This document shows positions 13,301 to 22,970 of a DNA stretch of 23,841 bases, in pieces. The notes under the pieces are model-generated. The model did no database searches, was not told where the DNA came from, and worked only from the letters and a program-made list of their open reading frames with translations. This DNA comes from an uncultured Bacteroides sp. GTDB lineage: Bacteria > Bacteroidota > Bacteroidia > Bacteroidales > Bacteroidaceae. Position numbers and translations under genes: made by a program. The stretch covers positions 1 through 23,841 of the forward strand of contig UQVZ01000048.1 in assembly GCA_900544675.1 (NCBI GenBank), written 5' to 3'. Numbering within the stretch: the first letter of the stretch is position 1; each line of letters begins with the position of its first letter.

Positions 13301-15526
13301 ATGAAGAAAAGAGGAATAGCATGGTACGCCTGGTGCGCTTTGTTGTTTACAGGTTGCGCACAGGAGGGCAAACTGACATTGCCGACAACCAGTGACGGAC
13401 ACATTACGACCCGCATTGTGGTAGACGGGCTGGAAGGAGGAAACGCTTCGGGAACGGACGCGCAAATCGTGACCCTGCAAGGATATCGTTTCGAAGAAGA
13501 GGTGTTGAAGGAGGTCATCACTTCCTTCCGGCAAGGGGCGGACGGGGTGTACACGTTTTATCCAAACCGTAAGGCAGGCGAAATCTGTCTGCTGGCAAAT
13601 GCCGGAGAGGTGGAAGGTCTGCAAGGTGTATTGCCCGAGCTGACAACGAAAGCTGAATTCCTGAAAATAAGTGCCGGAGTTTCGGATTTGGTGTCCGAGG
13701 AGGGATATATGGCGATGAGCGGCCGGATACAATTAGACGGTGTTTCGCCGGCAGTTGTAGAAACAACGTTGAGACGCAGTGTGGCACGGATAGATTTGTC
13801 ATCTTTCGATAAAGGAGTGGAAGTGCACCGGGTGACAGTGTCCGGCATTTACCGGCAGGGATACCTGAACGAGCGCGGAAAGACAGAGACTCCGGCAGGC
13901 ACTCCGACCGATGTGTTTCGAAAAGAATATACCGGATTCAGTAATCGGAGCGAATGTCTGCTTTATTTACCCGAACAGGCGAACGACAATTTGCAGGTGG
14001 AAATACTGGTCTCGTCCGATGGGGCACAACATCTCTTGAGAACTTCGTTGCCCGACGTTATCCGGCGGAATACGGTCTATACGCTTTCGGTTTACGGAAG
14101 AGGAGGAGGTCTGTCGGTAGGGATAGCCGAGGGAGATTGGGAAGCGGGCGAACAGGTGGAATCCGGTCGGGTTCCAAAAGCCTTGGTTGATGTGGAAGCT
14201 TCCGGTCTGGCGGAAGGTGTCCGTGTGAATCCTGCCTGTGACAGTGTCTTTATCCCGTATGTACAGACTGATTCACGCTTGGTATTGCTGGGTGAGGAAG
14301 GGACGGAAGTGGTCGTGGAAGGACAAGTGGACAAGGTGACTGTGCAGCCCGTTTCCGGAAGAGGATTGCAACCGATAGCAAGTGTTTCCATATCGACCGG
14401 TATACGGATGCCGGGAACCGAGACGGAATACATTTATCTGGAAGTGTACCGGCAGCAGATTCATCAAGGCAGGGTGGTCTTGGTGTTCGAGCCTAGTCCT
14501 ATCCTGCTGGAAGGACAAATCAGGCTGGATAAAGAGGGTGTCTGTGATTTTGACAGTTATGTGGAAGGCGAATTGGGCAGGTTGACGTTGCCGTCCGGAA
14601 AGATTGCCGGACTGGAATTTGATGCCGGTACATCCCGTTGGATGATGTTGGTACCCGATTCGGGTGTTTATCGGATTGTCGGCGGATGGAAACCCAATGA
14701 CCCGCTGGCAGACGGACGTGTGCAGGAAGGCAGGCTGGTGATTTCGGATGAGGACGGAAGAAACAAAGAAACCTATACGATACATCGGCGCAATTGGGGA
14801 CTTCCGGTGGTGAATGTCAACGGAACCTGGTGGTGTAAATATAATTTGCGGGGCAATGTGAAAAGTTTCAGCGACCAAGTACAGATTGGTGCGGATCCGG
14901 CGGCGGACGCAGACTTGGCGGCTTACCTGAACGGATGTGATGAGGCGGACTTGCTGGCATTATTGGGCGACCAATATCAGGCAGGTTATCCCGACGGGTA
15001 TCCGCTGAAGCATAACGGTGAAGCGTTTTATCATGAAGGTATGCGCGCTTCCGGTCAGAACTTCGGGCTGATGAATCCAGAAGAAATGGCTCCCGAAGGC
15101 TATCGGATACCTGACTATGATGACTATGCCTTTTTTGCCCAGAGTTCGAACTTCAATGTGGGCGGACAAGGGACGCGTACCTATCAGAATGCCGACGGAC
15201 AGGAACTGACAATCACCGTCACCGAGCGCGAAGTGTCATTCGGAGGACATTTGTACGGGACAATCGCTTTCTATGATTTTCAGTACGAAGATGCCCATTG
15301 GGTGCTATGTGGCTTGGGTCATCAGTGGAATACCGTTCCGGGAAACATCGCCCGCATGTCGTTGTTGTTGGCTACGCATGGAAACGAATCCGGCACGTGG
15401 ATGATGGAAGGCTATGCGCATACGGAAAAGCCCAACCAGAACTGGTTGAAGTATGTGCCTCACAATAATCAGAAAACACGTATTATCCGGTGCGTGAAAA
15501 AGCCAGTAGAATATATTTATGACTAG
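13301..15526 (+). CDS. Large fimbrillin-like lipoprotein with C-terminal lectin-like domain (paralogue 1)
   Basis: 741 residues with lipobox LFTGC (Cys19). The N-terminal 280 residues are fimbrillin-like: a strand TTLRRSVARIDLSS and the later LPDVIRRNTVYTLSV, both repeated in the two genes that follow. A middle beta-rich part (about 290–490) leads into a C-terminal domain starting near WWCKYNLRGN (Trp510, Trp511, Cys512) and ending RIIRCVKKPVEYIYD. That ending and the Trp/Gly-rich body recall FISUMP or sulfatase-modifying-factor folds (C-type-lectin-like), which cap several Bacteroides pilus tip proteins. It is paralogous to the protein at 16475–18757. It probably acts as a tip or adhesive subunit; the ligand is unknown. 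Confidence 0.8.
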   Translation: MKKRGIAWYAWCALLFTGCAQEGKLTLPTTSDGHITTRIVVDGLEGGNASGTDAQIVTLQGYRFEEEVLKEVITSFRQGADGVYTFYPNRKAGEICLLANAGEVEGLQGVLPELTTKAEFLKISAGVSDLVSEEGYMAMSGRIQLDGVSPAVVETTLRRSVARIDLSSFDKGVEVHRVTVSGIYRQGYLNERGKTETPAGTPTDVFRKEYTGFSNRSECLLYLPEQANDNLQVEILVSSDGAQHLLRTSLPDVIRRNTVYTLSVYGRGGGLSVGIAEGDWEAGEQVESGRVPKALVDVEASGLAEGVRVNPACDSVFIPYVQTDSRLVLLGEEGTEVVVEGQVDKVTVQPVSGRGLQPIASVSISTGIRMPGTETEYIYLEVYRQQIHQGRVVLVFEPSPILLEGQIRLDKEGVCDFDSYVEGELGRLTLPSGKIAGLEFDAGTSRWMMLVPDSGVYRIVGGWKPNDPLADGRVQEGRLVISDEDGRNKETYTIHRRNWGLPVVNVNGTWWCKYNLRGNVKSFSDQVQIGADPAADADLAAYLNGCDEADLLALLGDQYQAGYPDGYPLKHNGEAFYHEGMRASGQNFGLMNPEEMAPEGYRIPDYDDYAFFAQSSNFNVGGQGTRTYQNADGQELTITVTEREVSFGGHLYGTIAFYDFQYEDAHWVLCGLGHQWNTVPGNIARMSLLLATHGNESGTWMMEGYAHTEKPNQNWLKYVPHNNQKTRIIRCVKKPVEYIYD

Positions 15527-15549
15527 ACTAAACTAAACATGATTGTTTT

Positions 15550-16461
15550 ATGGGAAAAGGAAAACGTATGAAAAAAGTGAATGTTTTATTGATGGGAAGT
15601 CTGTTGTGTGGAACTTTTGGGGTAACGTCTTGTTCCGATTCGGAGCATCCGGATAATGTGGGGAATGGAACGATGCCTCTTGTACAGGCAAAGATTGCCG
15701 CTTACGAGATGCAAGGGACGGAGCTGGAAGGCGAAAACAAGGTGGAGCATATACAAGCTTGTCAGTTTATTGACGGGACATTGGCGAAAGTGTACGATGA
15801 TCTGCATTTCGACGGGGCGACATGCGCTTTCCAATTGACCGATTACAAAGGGTCGTTGTATGTGTTGGCGAATACAGACGGGCTGATTGACCTGCAAGAG
15901 TTGCATGACCGCCGCATTACCGAAGACGAGTGGAAGCGGACGGTAGTGGAATTGAAAGAGGAAAAGGAGGCACACTTTTTCAGCGGCAGCCTGAACCTGG
16001 ACGAAAAGAATAAGGCGCAAACCGTACTGCCTTTGTCCATCAAGCGTGGAGTGGCACGTTTCGACATCGATATACAGACTGTAGGTAAGGCGTCAATCAA
16101 GAGTCTGACGTTGAAGAACATGGCTCGTTCGGCTTACCTCTTTTCGCAGGAAGCGTCTCATTCGCCCACGGGAGTAGAGCGCAGGGATACCACGGTGGTA
16201 TTTTCACAATCGCTTACGACAGATACCCAAGGTGTGCTTTATGTGTATGAACAGGAGAATAACGGGATAGAGGTAAGCGTCACCGTAGTTATTGATGGTG
16301 AGGAAAAAAACTTGACCAAGGTGCTGGCAGAACCTCTCCGTCGGAATACCATCAATACAATTATTATTCGTAAGGATGATATGAACGTAAATCTGAATGT
16401 GGCATTTGACGAATGGGAGCAAGGTAGCGATACCGAGTTGGAAGTGAAACAACGTTCTTAA
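15550..16461 (+). CDS. Short fimbrillin-like lipoprotein subunit
   Basis: 303 residues from the ATG at 15550. An ATG at 15568 (residue 7) also fits and would give a more usual signal peptide length. Lipobox GVTSC (Cys28 of the longer form) is followed by SDSEHPD. The protein corresponds to the N-terminal region of its two large neighbours: LSIKRGVARFDIDI matches their LNRGVARLDFRI and SVARIDL strands, and EPLRRNTINTIIIRKD matches their VIRRNTVY strands. It lacks the middle and C-terminal domains and ends after FDEWEQG. It is likely a structural or adaptor subunit of the same appendage. It lies 23 bases after the upstream gene and 13 bases before the downstream one. Confidence 0.82.
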   Translation: MGKGKRMKKVNVLLMGSLLCGTFGVTSCSDSEHPDNVGNGTMPLVQAKIAAYEMQGTELEGENKVEHIQACQFIDGTLAKVYDDLHFDGATCAFQLTDYKGSLYVLANTDGLIDLQELHDRRITEDEWKRTVVELKEEKEAHFFSGSLNLDEKNKAQTVLPLSIKRGVARFDIDIQTVGKASIKSLTLKNMARSAYLFSQEASHSPTGVERRDTTVVFSQSLTTDTQGVLYVYEQENNGIEVSVTVVIDGEEKNLTKVLAEPLRRNTINTIIIRKDDMNVNLNVAFDEWEQGSDTELEVKQRS

Positions 16462-16474
16462 TTCTGGCAAAGCG

Positions 16475-18757
16475 ATGAAGATACCTTTTTTATATTATAT
16501 AGGAATGACAGGTGCACTGTTGGCAGGTACGGCTTGCTCTGATGACTTGGGACAGGAATCGGTGCCTGCGGCAGATGCGCTGTCATTGCATATCGGCTGG
16601 GAGCCGTTCGCAGTTTCGGGTAGTCCTGTATCGCTTCCTGGAGAAAATGATATTGCATCAATGAAGGCATATCATTTCGAGGAAGGCATTTTACATAAGG
16701 TGTACGAGCCTCTTGCCGTTTCGGACGATAGTTACCGTCTGCCGCTCGATCGTCTTTCAGGTACGCTTTATGTGGTGGCAAACGCGGATGTCTTATCTGA
16801 AACGGGCAAGACACAGGAGACCGATTGGGTGCAGACAGTGCTGACGGCAGACAGACCGGCTGCATCGAATTACTTTACAGGGAAAGTCGACTTGGCATCC
16901 GGTGTGAAGGATGCTGCTCAGGTGCCGCTGACTTTGAACCGAGGCGTTGCACGACTTGATTTCCGTATTGCAGTGAGCGGTGAGGCGGTTGAAGTCAGTC
17001 ATTTCGTAGTCAGCCAGGCGGCACGGCAAACATACTTGTTTCCCTCCGCAGAAGTGCGTTCTCCGGAGGGAGTAGCTAAGGGCGACTATACGATTTGTAC
17101 TCCTGATGCTCCCTTGCTTCATGATTCGTTGGGAGTAATGTATTTGTACGAGCAGGTAAACCCCGACTTGTCGGTGAGTGTGGAGGCGATGATTGACGGA
17201 AAGTCTTACTCCTTTCGCCAGTCGCTTCCCGATGTTATCCGCCGCAATACGGTGTATGCGGTTGTTTTACGGAAAGACGTGCTTGACGTCGATGCTCGGT
17301 TGACGGTGGAGGCTTGGGGTGAAGGAGGAAACACCGGCTTGTATCCCGACTTTACGCATCGCCCGTCGGTAGATGTGGCAGCATCGGAGTTGCCCGAAGA
17401 TGTAGAAGTGTCATCAGAGAAAAATGCAGTGACTTTGTCGCATCACGCGGCTGACTTGGTGCTAGCTGTGACGTGCGATGATGAACTGGAACTTCTTCCG
17501 CTAGGTCCTGCTTCGACCTTGACGGTGGAGGCTCTTCCTCTTGAAGGAGCATTTGGCGGTACACAGCGTTTCCGTATCCATAAGCCGCTCTATCCGCCTT
17601 GCCGACCTTCGGTTGAAGTGCCGCTCTGCTTCCGGCGTAAGGGGATGAAGCATGTCTATCCCGAAGACGTAATCACGCTGTGTCTTGACGCGAATCCCAG
17701 CCTCCTATCAGGCAAAATAAGCTTTGACGTGAACGATTATGCCTTCGACTTCGACAGTTATGTGGATAATGAGTTGGGCGTGTTCACTTTGCCATCCGAT
17801 AAGGAGCTGGTGGTAGAATACGGCGAGGGGGAAGATCCGTGGATAAAGATAGAGTCTGCAGTCGGTGAAGGTGTCTGCAGGGTGTTGGCAGGATGGCGTC
17901 CGAATGACCCCACTGCAGACGGACACAGGCAGGAAGCTACACTGGTGATACGCAATCGGACAGACGGAGCGGCACGGGAAGAATATACCGTGTCACGCCT
18001 TAACTACGGACTTCCGGTGACATGGTTTCACGGCATCTGGTGGTGTAAGTACAACGCGCGTGGCAATTCCCGTTCGTTCGATGACCAGGTGTTGTCGGCT
18101 GCCGACCCGGCACGGGAAGCCGGACAGACCCTTTTCCAATATTTGGAATCGTGCCCTCCTGAAGCCTTTTTCGACTTGTGGCAATGGGCATACCAAGGAG
18201 ATAGCGGACAAGGGATGAGGGTGATTGACTGTGATGGTGTGGCTGTGATGGACGGCTACAACGGCAACAACTCGGTGCACATTAACCGCCTGCCTGCCGA
18301 CGCATTGTCGCCCGCAGGCTATGAGTTGCCTTCGATGGAAGATTTCAACCGCATCTTTGATGCCACAGGAACGGTGTGGGTGATGTGGGATGGGATACAT
18401 ACTCTGAAGACTCCTTGGGAAGGTCATGATAAAGTGAAGCGTTTGCAGAAGAGGCGTAATGATGTGACTGTAGGTGGTACTCTTGCCTTGCCCGACCTGA
18501 TTACCATCGAGATGTCCAGTCCCGACTTCCCTGAGCACGAACCTATCGTATGGTATGGCGTGAGTGCGCAATGGAACGATGCGGGCATTTATCATGGACA
18601 TTACAACAATATGCTCTTCGGTGTCTGCTCGCCCGAAGGTTCGGGCTGGTATATATCGGGAGGAATGAGTAACCTCTATCTGCATAAAAATGGTGCCGGC
18701 ACGAAAGATACCCGCATTCTCCGTTTCCGCAAGTCGCCGGTGGAATATGTGTACTGA
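16475..18757 (+). CDS. Large fimbrillin-like lipoprotein with C-terminal lectin-like domain (paralogue 2)
   Basis: 760 residues with lipobox LAGTAC (Cys21), then SDDLGQE. Order of parts as in the protein at 13301: a fimbrillin-like N-terminus (LNRGVARLDFRI; LPDVIRRNTVYAVVLRKD, which matches both neighbours), a middle region with FDFDSYVDNELGVFTLPS (paralogue 1 has CDFDSYVEGELGRLTLPS), GWRPNDPTADG (paralogue 1 GWKPNDPLADG), then WWCKYNARGN (Trp522, Trp523, Cys524) and the ending ILRFRKSPVEYVY. The last 200 residues differ most between the paralogues, as expected if they bind different ligands. It is the last gene of the operon, with a large hairpin terminator 28 bases on. Confidence 0.8.
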   Translation: MKIPFLYYIGMTGALLAGTACSDDLGQESVPAADALSLHIGWEPFAVSGSPVSLPGENDIASMKAYHFEEGILHKVYEPLAVSDDSYRLPLDRLSGTLYVVANADVLSETGKTQETDWVQTVLTADRPAASNYFTGKVDLASGVKDAAQVPLTLNRGVARLDFRIAVSGEAVEVSHFVVSQAARQTYLFPSAEVRSPEGVAKGDYTICTPDAPLLHDSLGVMYLYEQVNPDLSVSVEAMIDGKSYSFRQSLPDVIRRNTVYAVVLRKDVLDVDARLTVEAWGEGGNTGLYPDFTHRPSVDVAASELPEDVEVSSEKNAVTLSHHAADLVLAVTCDDELELLPLGPASTLTVEALPLEGAFGGTQRFRIHKPLYPPCRPSVEVPLCFRRKGMKHVYPEDVITLCLDANPSLLSGKISFDVNDYAFDFDSYVDNELGVFTLPSDKELVVEYGEGEDPWIKIESAVGEGVCRVLAGWRPNDPTADGHRQEATLVIRNRTDGAAREEYTVSRLNYGLPVTWFHGIWWCKYNARGNSRSFDDQVLSAADPAREAGQTLFQYLESCPPEAFFDLWQWAYQGDSGQGMRVIDCDGVAVMDGYNGNNSVHINRLPADALSPAGYELPSMEDFNRIFDATGTVWVMWDGIHTLKTPWEGHDKVKRLQKRRNDVTVGGTLALPDLITIEMSSPDFPEHEPIVWYGVSAQWNDAGIYHGHYNNMLFGVCSPEGSGWYISGGMSNLYLHKNGAGTKDTRILRFRKSPVEYVY

Positions 18758-18784
18758 TTGAGAGGAAGTAATGTCGGTGATGCA

Positions 18785-18877
18785 CTGGCAGGTAAACGCG
18801 GATTGGCGCAGCCTCACGTAGAATAAAATCTGCGTGTGGTTGCATCAATCCGCGTCTTTGTCTTTGCCAGATTTTTC
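18785..18877 (+). terminator. Large hairpin terminator of the fimbrial operon
   Basis: CTGGCA (18785–18790) pairs with TGCCAG (18865–18870); inside it ACGCGGATTG pairs with CAATCCGCGT, and further complementary segments lie around AATAAAA. ATTTTTC follows. The arms are about 40 bases long with bulges, longer than a usual terminator; similar 'aatccgcg/ctgcgtg' palindromes recur between Bacteroides genes. The rest of 18758–19086 contains only the leuS promoter. Confidence 0.65.
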
Positions 18878-19006
18878 ATCATTTAGGTATGGAATGCAAC
18901 TGTTTATTCACAAGTTTTCCTCAGGTGTTGAAAAGAAGTTTATTGCAAGATAAGGCAGTCTGGGCTCCAATTGCCTGCTTGAGAATCATTACTTACCCTT
19001 AATCCG

Positions 19007-19037
19007 TTGCAGGTAAAGCGATTTCTTACTATCTTTG
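19007..19037 (+). promoter_or_regulatory. Promoter of leuS
   Basis: TTG (19007–19009), 20 bases, TATCTTTG (19030–19037), a full consensus. The expected start near 19043 gives a leader of about 44 bases. Confidence 0.8.
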
Positions 19038-19086
19038 CGCGTCGATAACTAAAAGATAATAATATCAATTACAACACAATATCACT

Positions 19087-21921
19087 ATGGAATATAATTT
19101 CAGAGAGATCGAAAAGAAATGGCAACAAAGGTGGGTGGAACAGAAAACCTACAAGGTTACCGAAGATGAATCGAAGCAGAAGTACTACGTGTTGAATATG
19201 TTCCCTTATCCTTCCGGAGCCGGGCTGCACGTAGGTCACCCGCTGGGATACATTGCCAGCGATATCTATGCAAGATACAAACGCCTGCAAGGCTTCAACG
19301 TGTTGAACCCGATGGGATATGACGCTTACGGACTTCCCGCAGAGCAATATGCCATCCAGACAGGACAACACCCTGCCATCACGACACGGAACAACATCAA
19401 CCGCTACCGTGAACAGCTGGACAAGATAGGCTTCTCATTCGACTGGGACCGTGAAGTACGTACCTGCGACCCTGCCTATTACCATTGGACACAATGGGCT
19501 TTCCAGAAAATGTTCAACAGCTTCTATTGCAATTCCTGCGGCAAGGCACAGCCCATCGAAAAGCTGATTGAGCATTTCGAGAAACAAGGCACCGAGGGAC
19601 TGGACGTAGCTTGCACCGAAGAATTGAGCTTCAGTGCCGACCAATGGAAAGCCATGGACGAAAAACAGCAACAGGAAACCCTGATGAACTACCGCATTGC
19701 CTACCTGGGCGAAACAATGGTGAACTGGTGTCCGCAACTGGGTACGGTGCTGGCAAACGATGAAGTGGTAGATGGCGTAAGCGAACGGGGCGGTTATCCG
19801 GTAGTACAGAAAAAGATGCGCCAATGGTGTCTGCGTGTATCGGCATACGCCGGACGTCTGCTCGACGGACTGGAAACCATCGACTGGACCGACTCTCTGA
19901 AAGAAACCCAACGCAACTGGATTGGCAGAAGCGAAGGTACGGAAGTACGCTTTAAGGTGAAAGACAGCGATTTGGAATTTACTATCTTCACCACCCGTGC
20001 CGACACCATGTTCGGTGTCACCTTCATGGTACTGGCTCCCGAAAGTGAACTGGTGCCCCAGGTCACTACCGAAGCCCAGCGTGCTGAAGTGGAAGCCTAT
20101 TTGGACCGGACAAAGAAACGTACTGAACGCGAACGTATCGCCGACCGTCGCGTGACAGGTGTATTTAGCGGTTCATATGCCATCAACCCGTTCACGGGAG
20201 ACGCCGTACCCATCTGGATAAGCGATTATGTATTGGCAGGTTACGGAACCGGAGCCATCATGGCAGTGCCGGCACACGACAGCCGCGACTATGCTTTCGC
20301 CAAACATTTCAACCTGCCCATCGTTCCGCTGGTAGAAGGATGCGATGTATCGGAAGAAAGCTTCGACGCCAAGGAAGGCATTGTATGCAACTCACCGAAA
20401 GCCGGTGTCACACCGTATTGCGACCTGACTCTGAACGGGCTGACCATCAAGGAAGCCATTGCAGCCACAAAGAAATACGTAAAAGAACATAACCTGGGTC
20501 GCGTGAAAGTGAATTATCGCTTGCGCGACGCCATTTTCTCACGCCAGCGCTACTGGGGCGAACCGTTCCCCGTGTACTACAAGGACGGAATGCCTTATAT
20601 GATAGACGAAAGCAAACTTCCGCTGGAACTGCCCGAAGTAGACAAGTTCCTGCCTACCGAGACGGGCGAACCGCCGTTGGGACACGCTACCCGCTGGGCT
20701 TGGGACGTGGAAAAAGGCGAAGTGGTAGAGAATACGAAGATTGACAATGTAACCGTATTCCCGCTCGAACTGAATACGATGCCGGGATTTGCCGGATCGA
20801 GCGCTTACTACCTGCGCTACATGGATCCGCACAACGACCAGGCGCTGGTATCGGAAAAGGCAGACCGCTACTGGCAGAACGTCGACCTCTATGTGGGAGG
20901 TACCGAACATGCGACGGGACACTTGATATACTCGCGTTTCTGGAACAAATTCCTCTTCGACCTGGGTGTCAGCATCAAGGAAGAACCGTTCCAAAAGCTG
21001 GTGAACCAAGGAATGATTCAGGGACGAAGCAACTTCGTTTACCGTATTAAGGACACCAATACCTTCGTATCACTCGGTCTGAAAGACCAATACGAAGTAA
21101 CTCCGCTTCACGTGGATGTTAACATCGTTTCGAATGATGTGCTCGACATCGAAGCCTTCAAGAACTGGCGTCCCGAATACAATAACGCCGAATTCATCCT
21201 CGAAGACGGGAAGTATATCTGTGGCTGGGCAGTAGAAAAAATGAGTAAGTCGATGTATAATGTGGTAAATCCCGACATGATTGTCGAAAAATACGGAGCC
21301 GATACCTTACGTATGTACGAAATGTTCCTCGGCCCGGTAGAACAATCGAAACCTTGGGACACAAACGGCATCGACGGCGTTCACCGCTTCCTGAAGAAAC
21401 TGTGGAACCTCTTCTACGGACGTCAGGGCGAATTTCTTCCGGCCGAAGGTACAGCCGGCAAAGAAGAGCTGAAGTCTATCCACAAGCTCATCAAGAAAGT
21501 GACGGGCGACATCGAAGCGTTCTCGTACAACACCTCCATCAGCGCCTTCATGATTTGTGTCAACGAACTGACTGCCTTGAAGAGCCATAACAAGGAAGTG
21601 CTGACCGACCTGGTTATCCTGATAGCTCCCTTCGCCCCGCATCTGGCAGAAGAATTATGGGAAGCATTAGGACATGATACCACGGTATGCGATGCCCAAT
21701 GGCCTGCGTGGAACGAAGATTACCTGAAAGAAGACACAGTAAAATACACCATCTCATTCAACGGTAAGGCACGCTTCACGATGGAATTTCCTGCCGATGC
21801 CGACAACGATACCATCCAGGCTGCGGTAATGGCGGAAGAGCAATCACAGAAATGGATTGACGGAAAGACCCCGAAAAAGGTCATCATCGTTCCGAAGAAA
21901 ATCGTAAACATCGTATTATAA
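19087..21921 (+). CDS. leuS: Leucyl-tRNA synthetase
   Basis: 944 residues, full length for the Bacteroidetes enzyme. It charges tRNA-Leu with leucine in the cytoplasm. The class I signatures are present: HVGH (48–51, in FPYPSGAGLHVGHPLGY) and KMSKS (718–722). The CP1 editing domain shows TTRADTMFGVTF and the GTGAIMAVPAHDSRDYAFA segment, whose Asp is used in clearing mischarged tRNA. The WCLRVSAYAGRLLDGLETID segment and the anticodon-binding C-terminal part (LIAPFAPHLAEELWEALG) are also in place. Codon use is even and GC-richer than the flanks, as expected for a core gene. A consensus promoter lies upstream and a palindromic repeat follows. Confidence 0.99.
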   Translation: MEYNFREIEKKWQQRWVEQKTYKVTEDESKQKYYVLNMFPYPSGAGLHVGHPLGYIASDIYARYKRLQGFNVLNPMGYDAYGLPAEQYAIQTGQHPAITTRNNINRYREQLDKIGFSFDWDREVRTCDPAYYHWTQWAFQKMFNSFYCNSCGKAQPIEKLIEHFEKQGTEGLDVACTEELSFSADQWKAMDEKQQQETLMNYRIAYLGETMVNWCPQLGTVLANDEVVDGVSERGGYPVVQKKMRQWCLRVSAYAGRLLDGLETIDWTDSLKETQRNWIGRSEGTEVRFKVKDSDLEFTIFTTRADTMFGVTFMVLAPESELVPQVTTEAQRAEVEAYLDRTKKRTERERIADRRVTGVFSGSYAINPFTGDAVPIWISDYVLAGYGTGAIMAVPAHDSRDYAFAKHFNLPIVPLVEGCDVSEESFDAKEGIVCNSPKAGVTPYCDLTLNGLTIKEAIAATKKYVKEHNLGRVKVNYRLRDAIFSRQRYWGEPFPVYYKDGMPYMIDESKLPLELPEVDKFLPTETGEPPLGHATRWAWDVEKGEVVENTKIDNVTVFPLELNTMPGFAGSSAYYLRYMDPHNDQALVSEKADRYWQNVDLYVGGTEHATGHLIYSRFWNKFLFDLGVSIKEEPFQKLVNQGMIQGRSNFVYRIKDTNTFVSLGLKDQYEVTPLHVDVNIVSNDVLDIEAFKNWRPEYNNAEFILEDGKYICGWAVEKMSKSMYNVVNPDMIVEKYGADTLRMYEMFLGPVEQSKPWDTNGIDGVHRFLKKLWNLFYGRQGEFLPAEGTAGKEELKSIHKLIKKVTGDIEAFSYNTSISAFMICVNELTALKSHNKEVLTDLVILIAPFAPHLAEELWEALGHDTTVCDAQWPAWNEDYLKEDTVKYTISFNGKARFTMEFPADADNDTIQAAVMAEEQSQKWIDGKTPKKVIIVPKKIVNIVL

Positions 21922-21952
21922 CCATTCAAAAAAGAAGGTCGTCATAAGCAAT

Positions 21953-22025
21953 TGAACACAGAGATACGGAGACACAGAGAATATAAATAAATATAAAACT
22001 CTGTGTCTTTGTGTCTCTGTGTTCA
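21953..22025. repeat. Dispersed-type palindromic repeat after leuS
   Basis: Arms of 27 bases (21953–21979 and 21999–22025) pair with only three mismatches around a 19-base AT-rich loop. The arm pattern is TGAACACAGAG..ACACAGAG. Closely similar 'cacagag/ctctgtg' palindromes are common between Bacteroides genes. It may end transcription or process the leuS message. Confidence 0.8.
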
Positions 22026-22063
22026 GAAAACATGTTGACACACCTTCTTTCAATCAATTGCCT

Positions 22064-22960
22064 ATGGAATCAACAATCATCAAAAAAATCAGCCGCGAGT
22101 CGAAAGACTACATTGCCATCACTTTCGGGTTGGTGCTTTACTCGCTGGGATGGGCCCTGTTTCTGCTTCCCTACCAGATTACCACGGGAGGCGTGACAGG
22201 TATCTCCGCCATCATTTATTATGCGACAGGTGTTGAAATCCAGGTGTCCTATTTCATCATCAACGCCGTTTTTCTCGGCTTTGCCTTAAAGATATTAGGA
22301 CCTAAATTCAGCGTAAAGACTATTTATGCCATCTTTATGCTGACTTTCCTGCTTTGGTTCTTCCAGTGGATACTGAAAGACGACAACGGCCATCTGCCCC
22401 AGCTCCTCGGACCGGGACAAGACTTTATGGCATGCGTCATCGGTGCGGGAATGCTGGGATTCGGCGTAGGCATCGTGTTCTGCAATAACGGCAGCACGGG
22501 CGGTACCGACATCATCGCTTGGATTATCAATAAATACAAAGACGTCACTCTGGGCAGAATGATGATGTATTGCGACATTGTCATCATTTCGTCGTGCTAT
22601 TTCATCTTCCACGACTGGCGCCGCGTGCTCTTCGGCTTCTGCGTGCTGTTCATTATGAGCTTTGTCATCGATTACGTCATCAACAGCGCACGCCAGTCGG
22701 TACAATTCCTCATCTTCTCGCGCAAGTATGAGGAAATAGCTGAAGGAATCTCCACCCAGATAGACCGAGGGGTCACTCTGCTCGACGGAACAGGCTGGTA
22801 CAGCAAGCAAGACATCAAAGTGGTTGTCGTACTGGCAAAGAAAACCCAGTCACTCGATATCTTCCGCCTGGTGAAAGACATCGACCCCAACGCCTTCATC
22901 TCACAAAGCAACGTGGTAGGCGTCTACGGCGAAGGGTTCGACAAGCTGAAAGTGAAATAA
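22064..22960 (+). CDS. YitT-family membrane protein (DUF161/DUF2179)
   Basis: 298 residues from the ATG at 22064. The frame is open from a GTG at 22019, but that lies inside the palindrome, so it is rejected. About five or six membrane segments are seen between residues 15 and 200, among them YIAITFGLVLYSLGWALFLL and the conserved GGVTGISAIIYY and GSTGGTDIIAWIINKY segments typical of YitT. The C-terminal DUF2179 domain (about 215–298) shows GVTLLDGTGWYSKQDIKVV and ends near VVGVYGEGFDKLK. The function of the family is unknown; a transport role is usually proposed. It stands between leuS and rdgB. Confidence 0.95.
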   Translation: MESTIIKKISRESKDYIAITFGLVLYSLGWALFLLPYQITTGGVTGISAIIYYATGVEIQVSYFIINAVFLGFALKILGPKFSVKTIYAIFMLTFLLWFFQWILKDDNGHLPQLLGPGQDFMACVIGAGMLGFGVGIVFCNNGSTGGTDIIAWIINKYKDVTLGRMMMYCDIVIISSCYFIFHDWRRVLFGFCVLFIMSFVIDYVINSARQSVQFLIFSRKYEEIAEGISTQIDRGVTLLDGTGWYSKQDIKVVVVLAKKTQSLDIFRLVKDIDPNAFISQSNVVGVYGEGFDKLKVK

Positions 22961-22970
22961 AATATAGAAG

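Noticed and set aside
22019..22063. Upstream GTG start for the YitT gene
   Set aside because: It lies in the right arm of a palindromic repeat, and the added residues do not resemble the family; ATG at 22064 fits.
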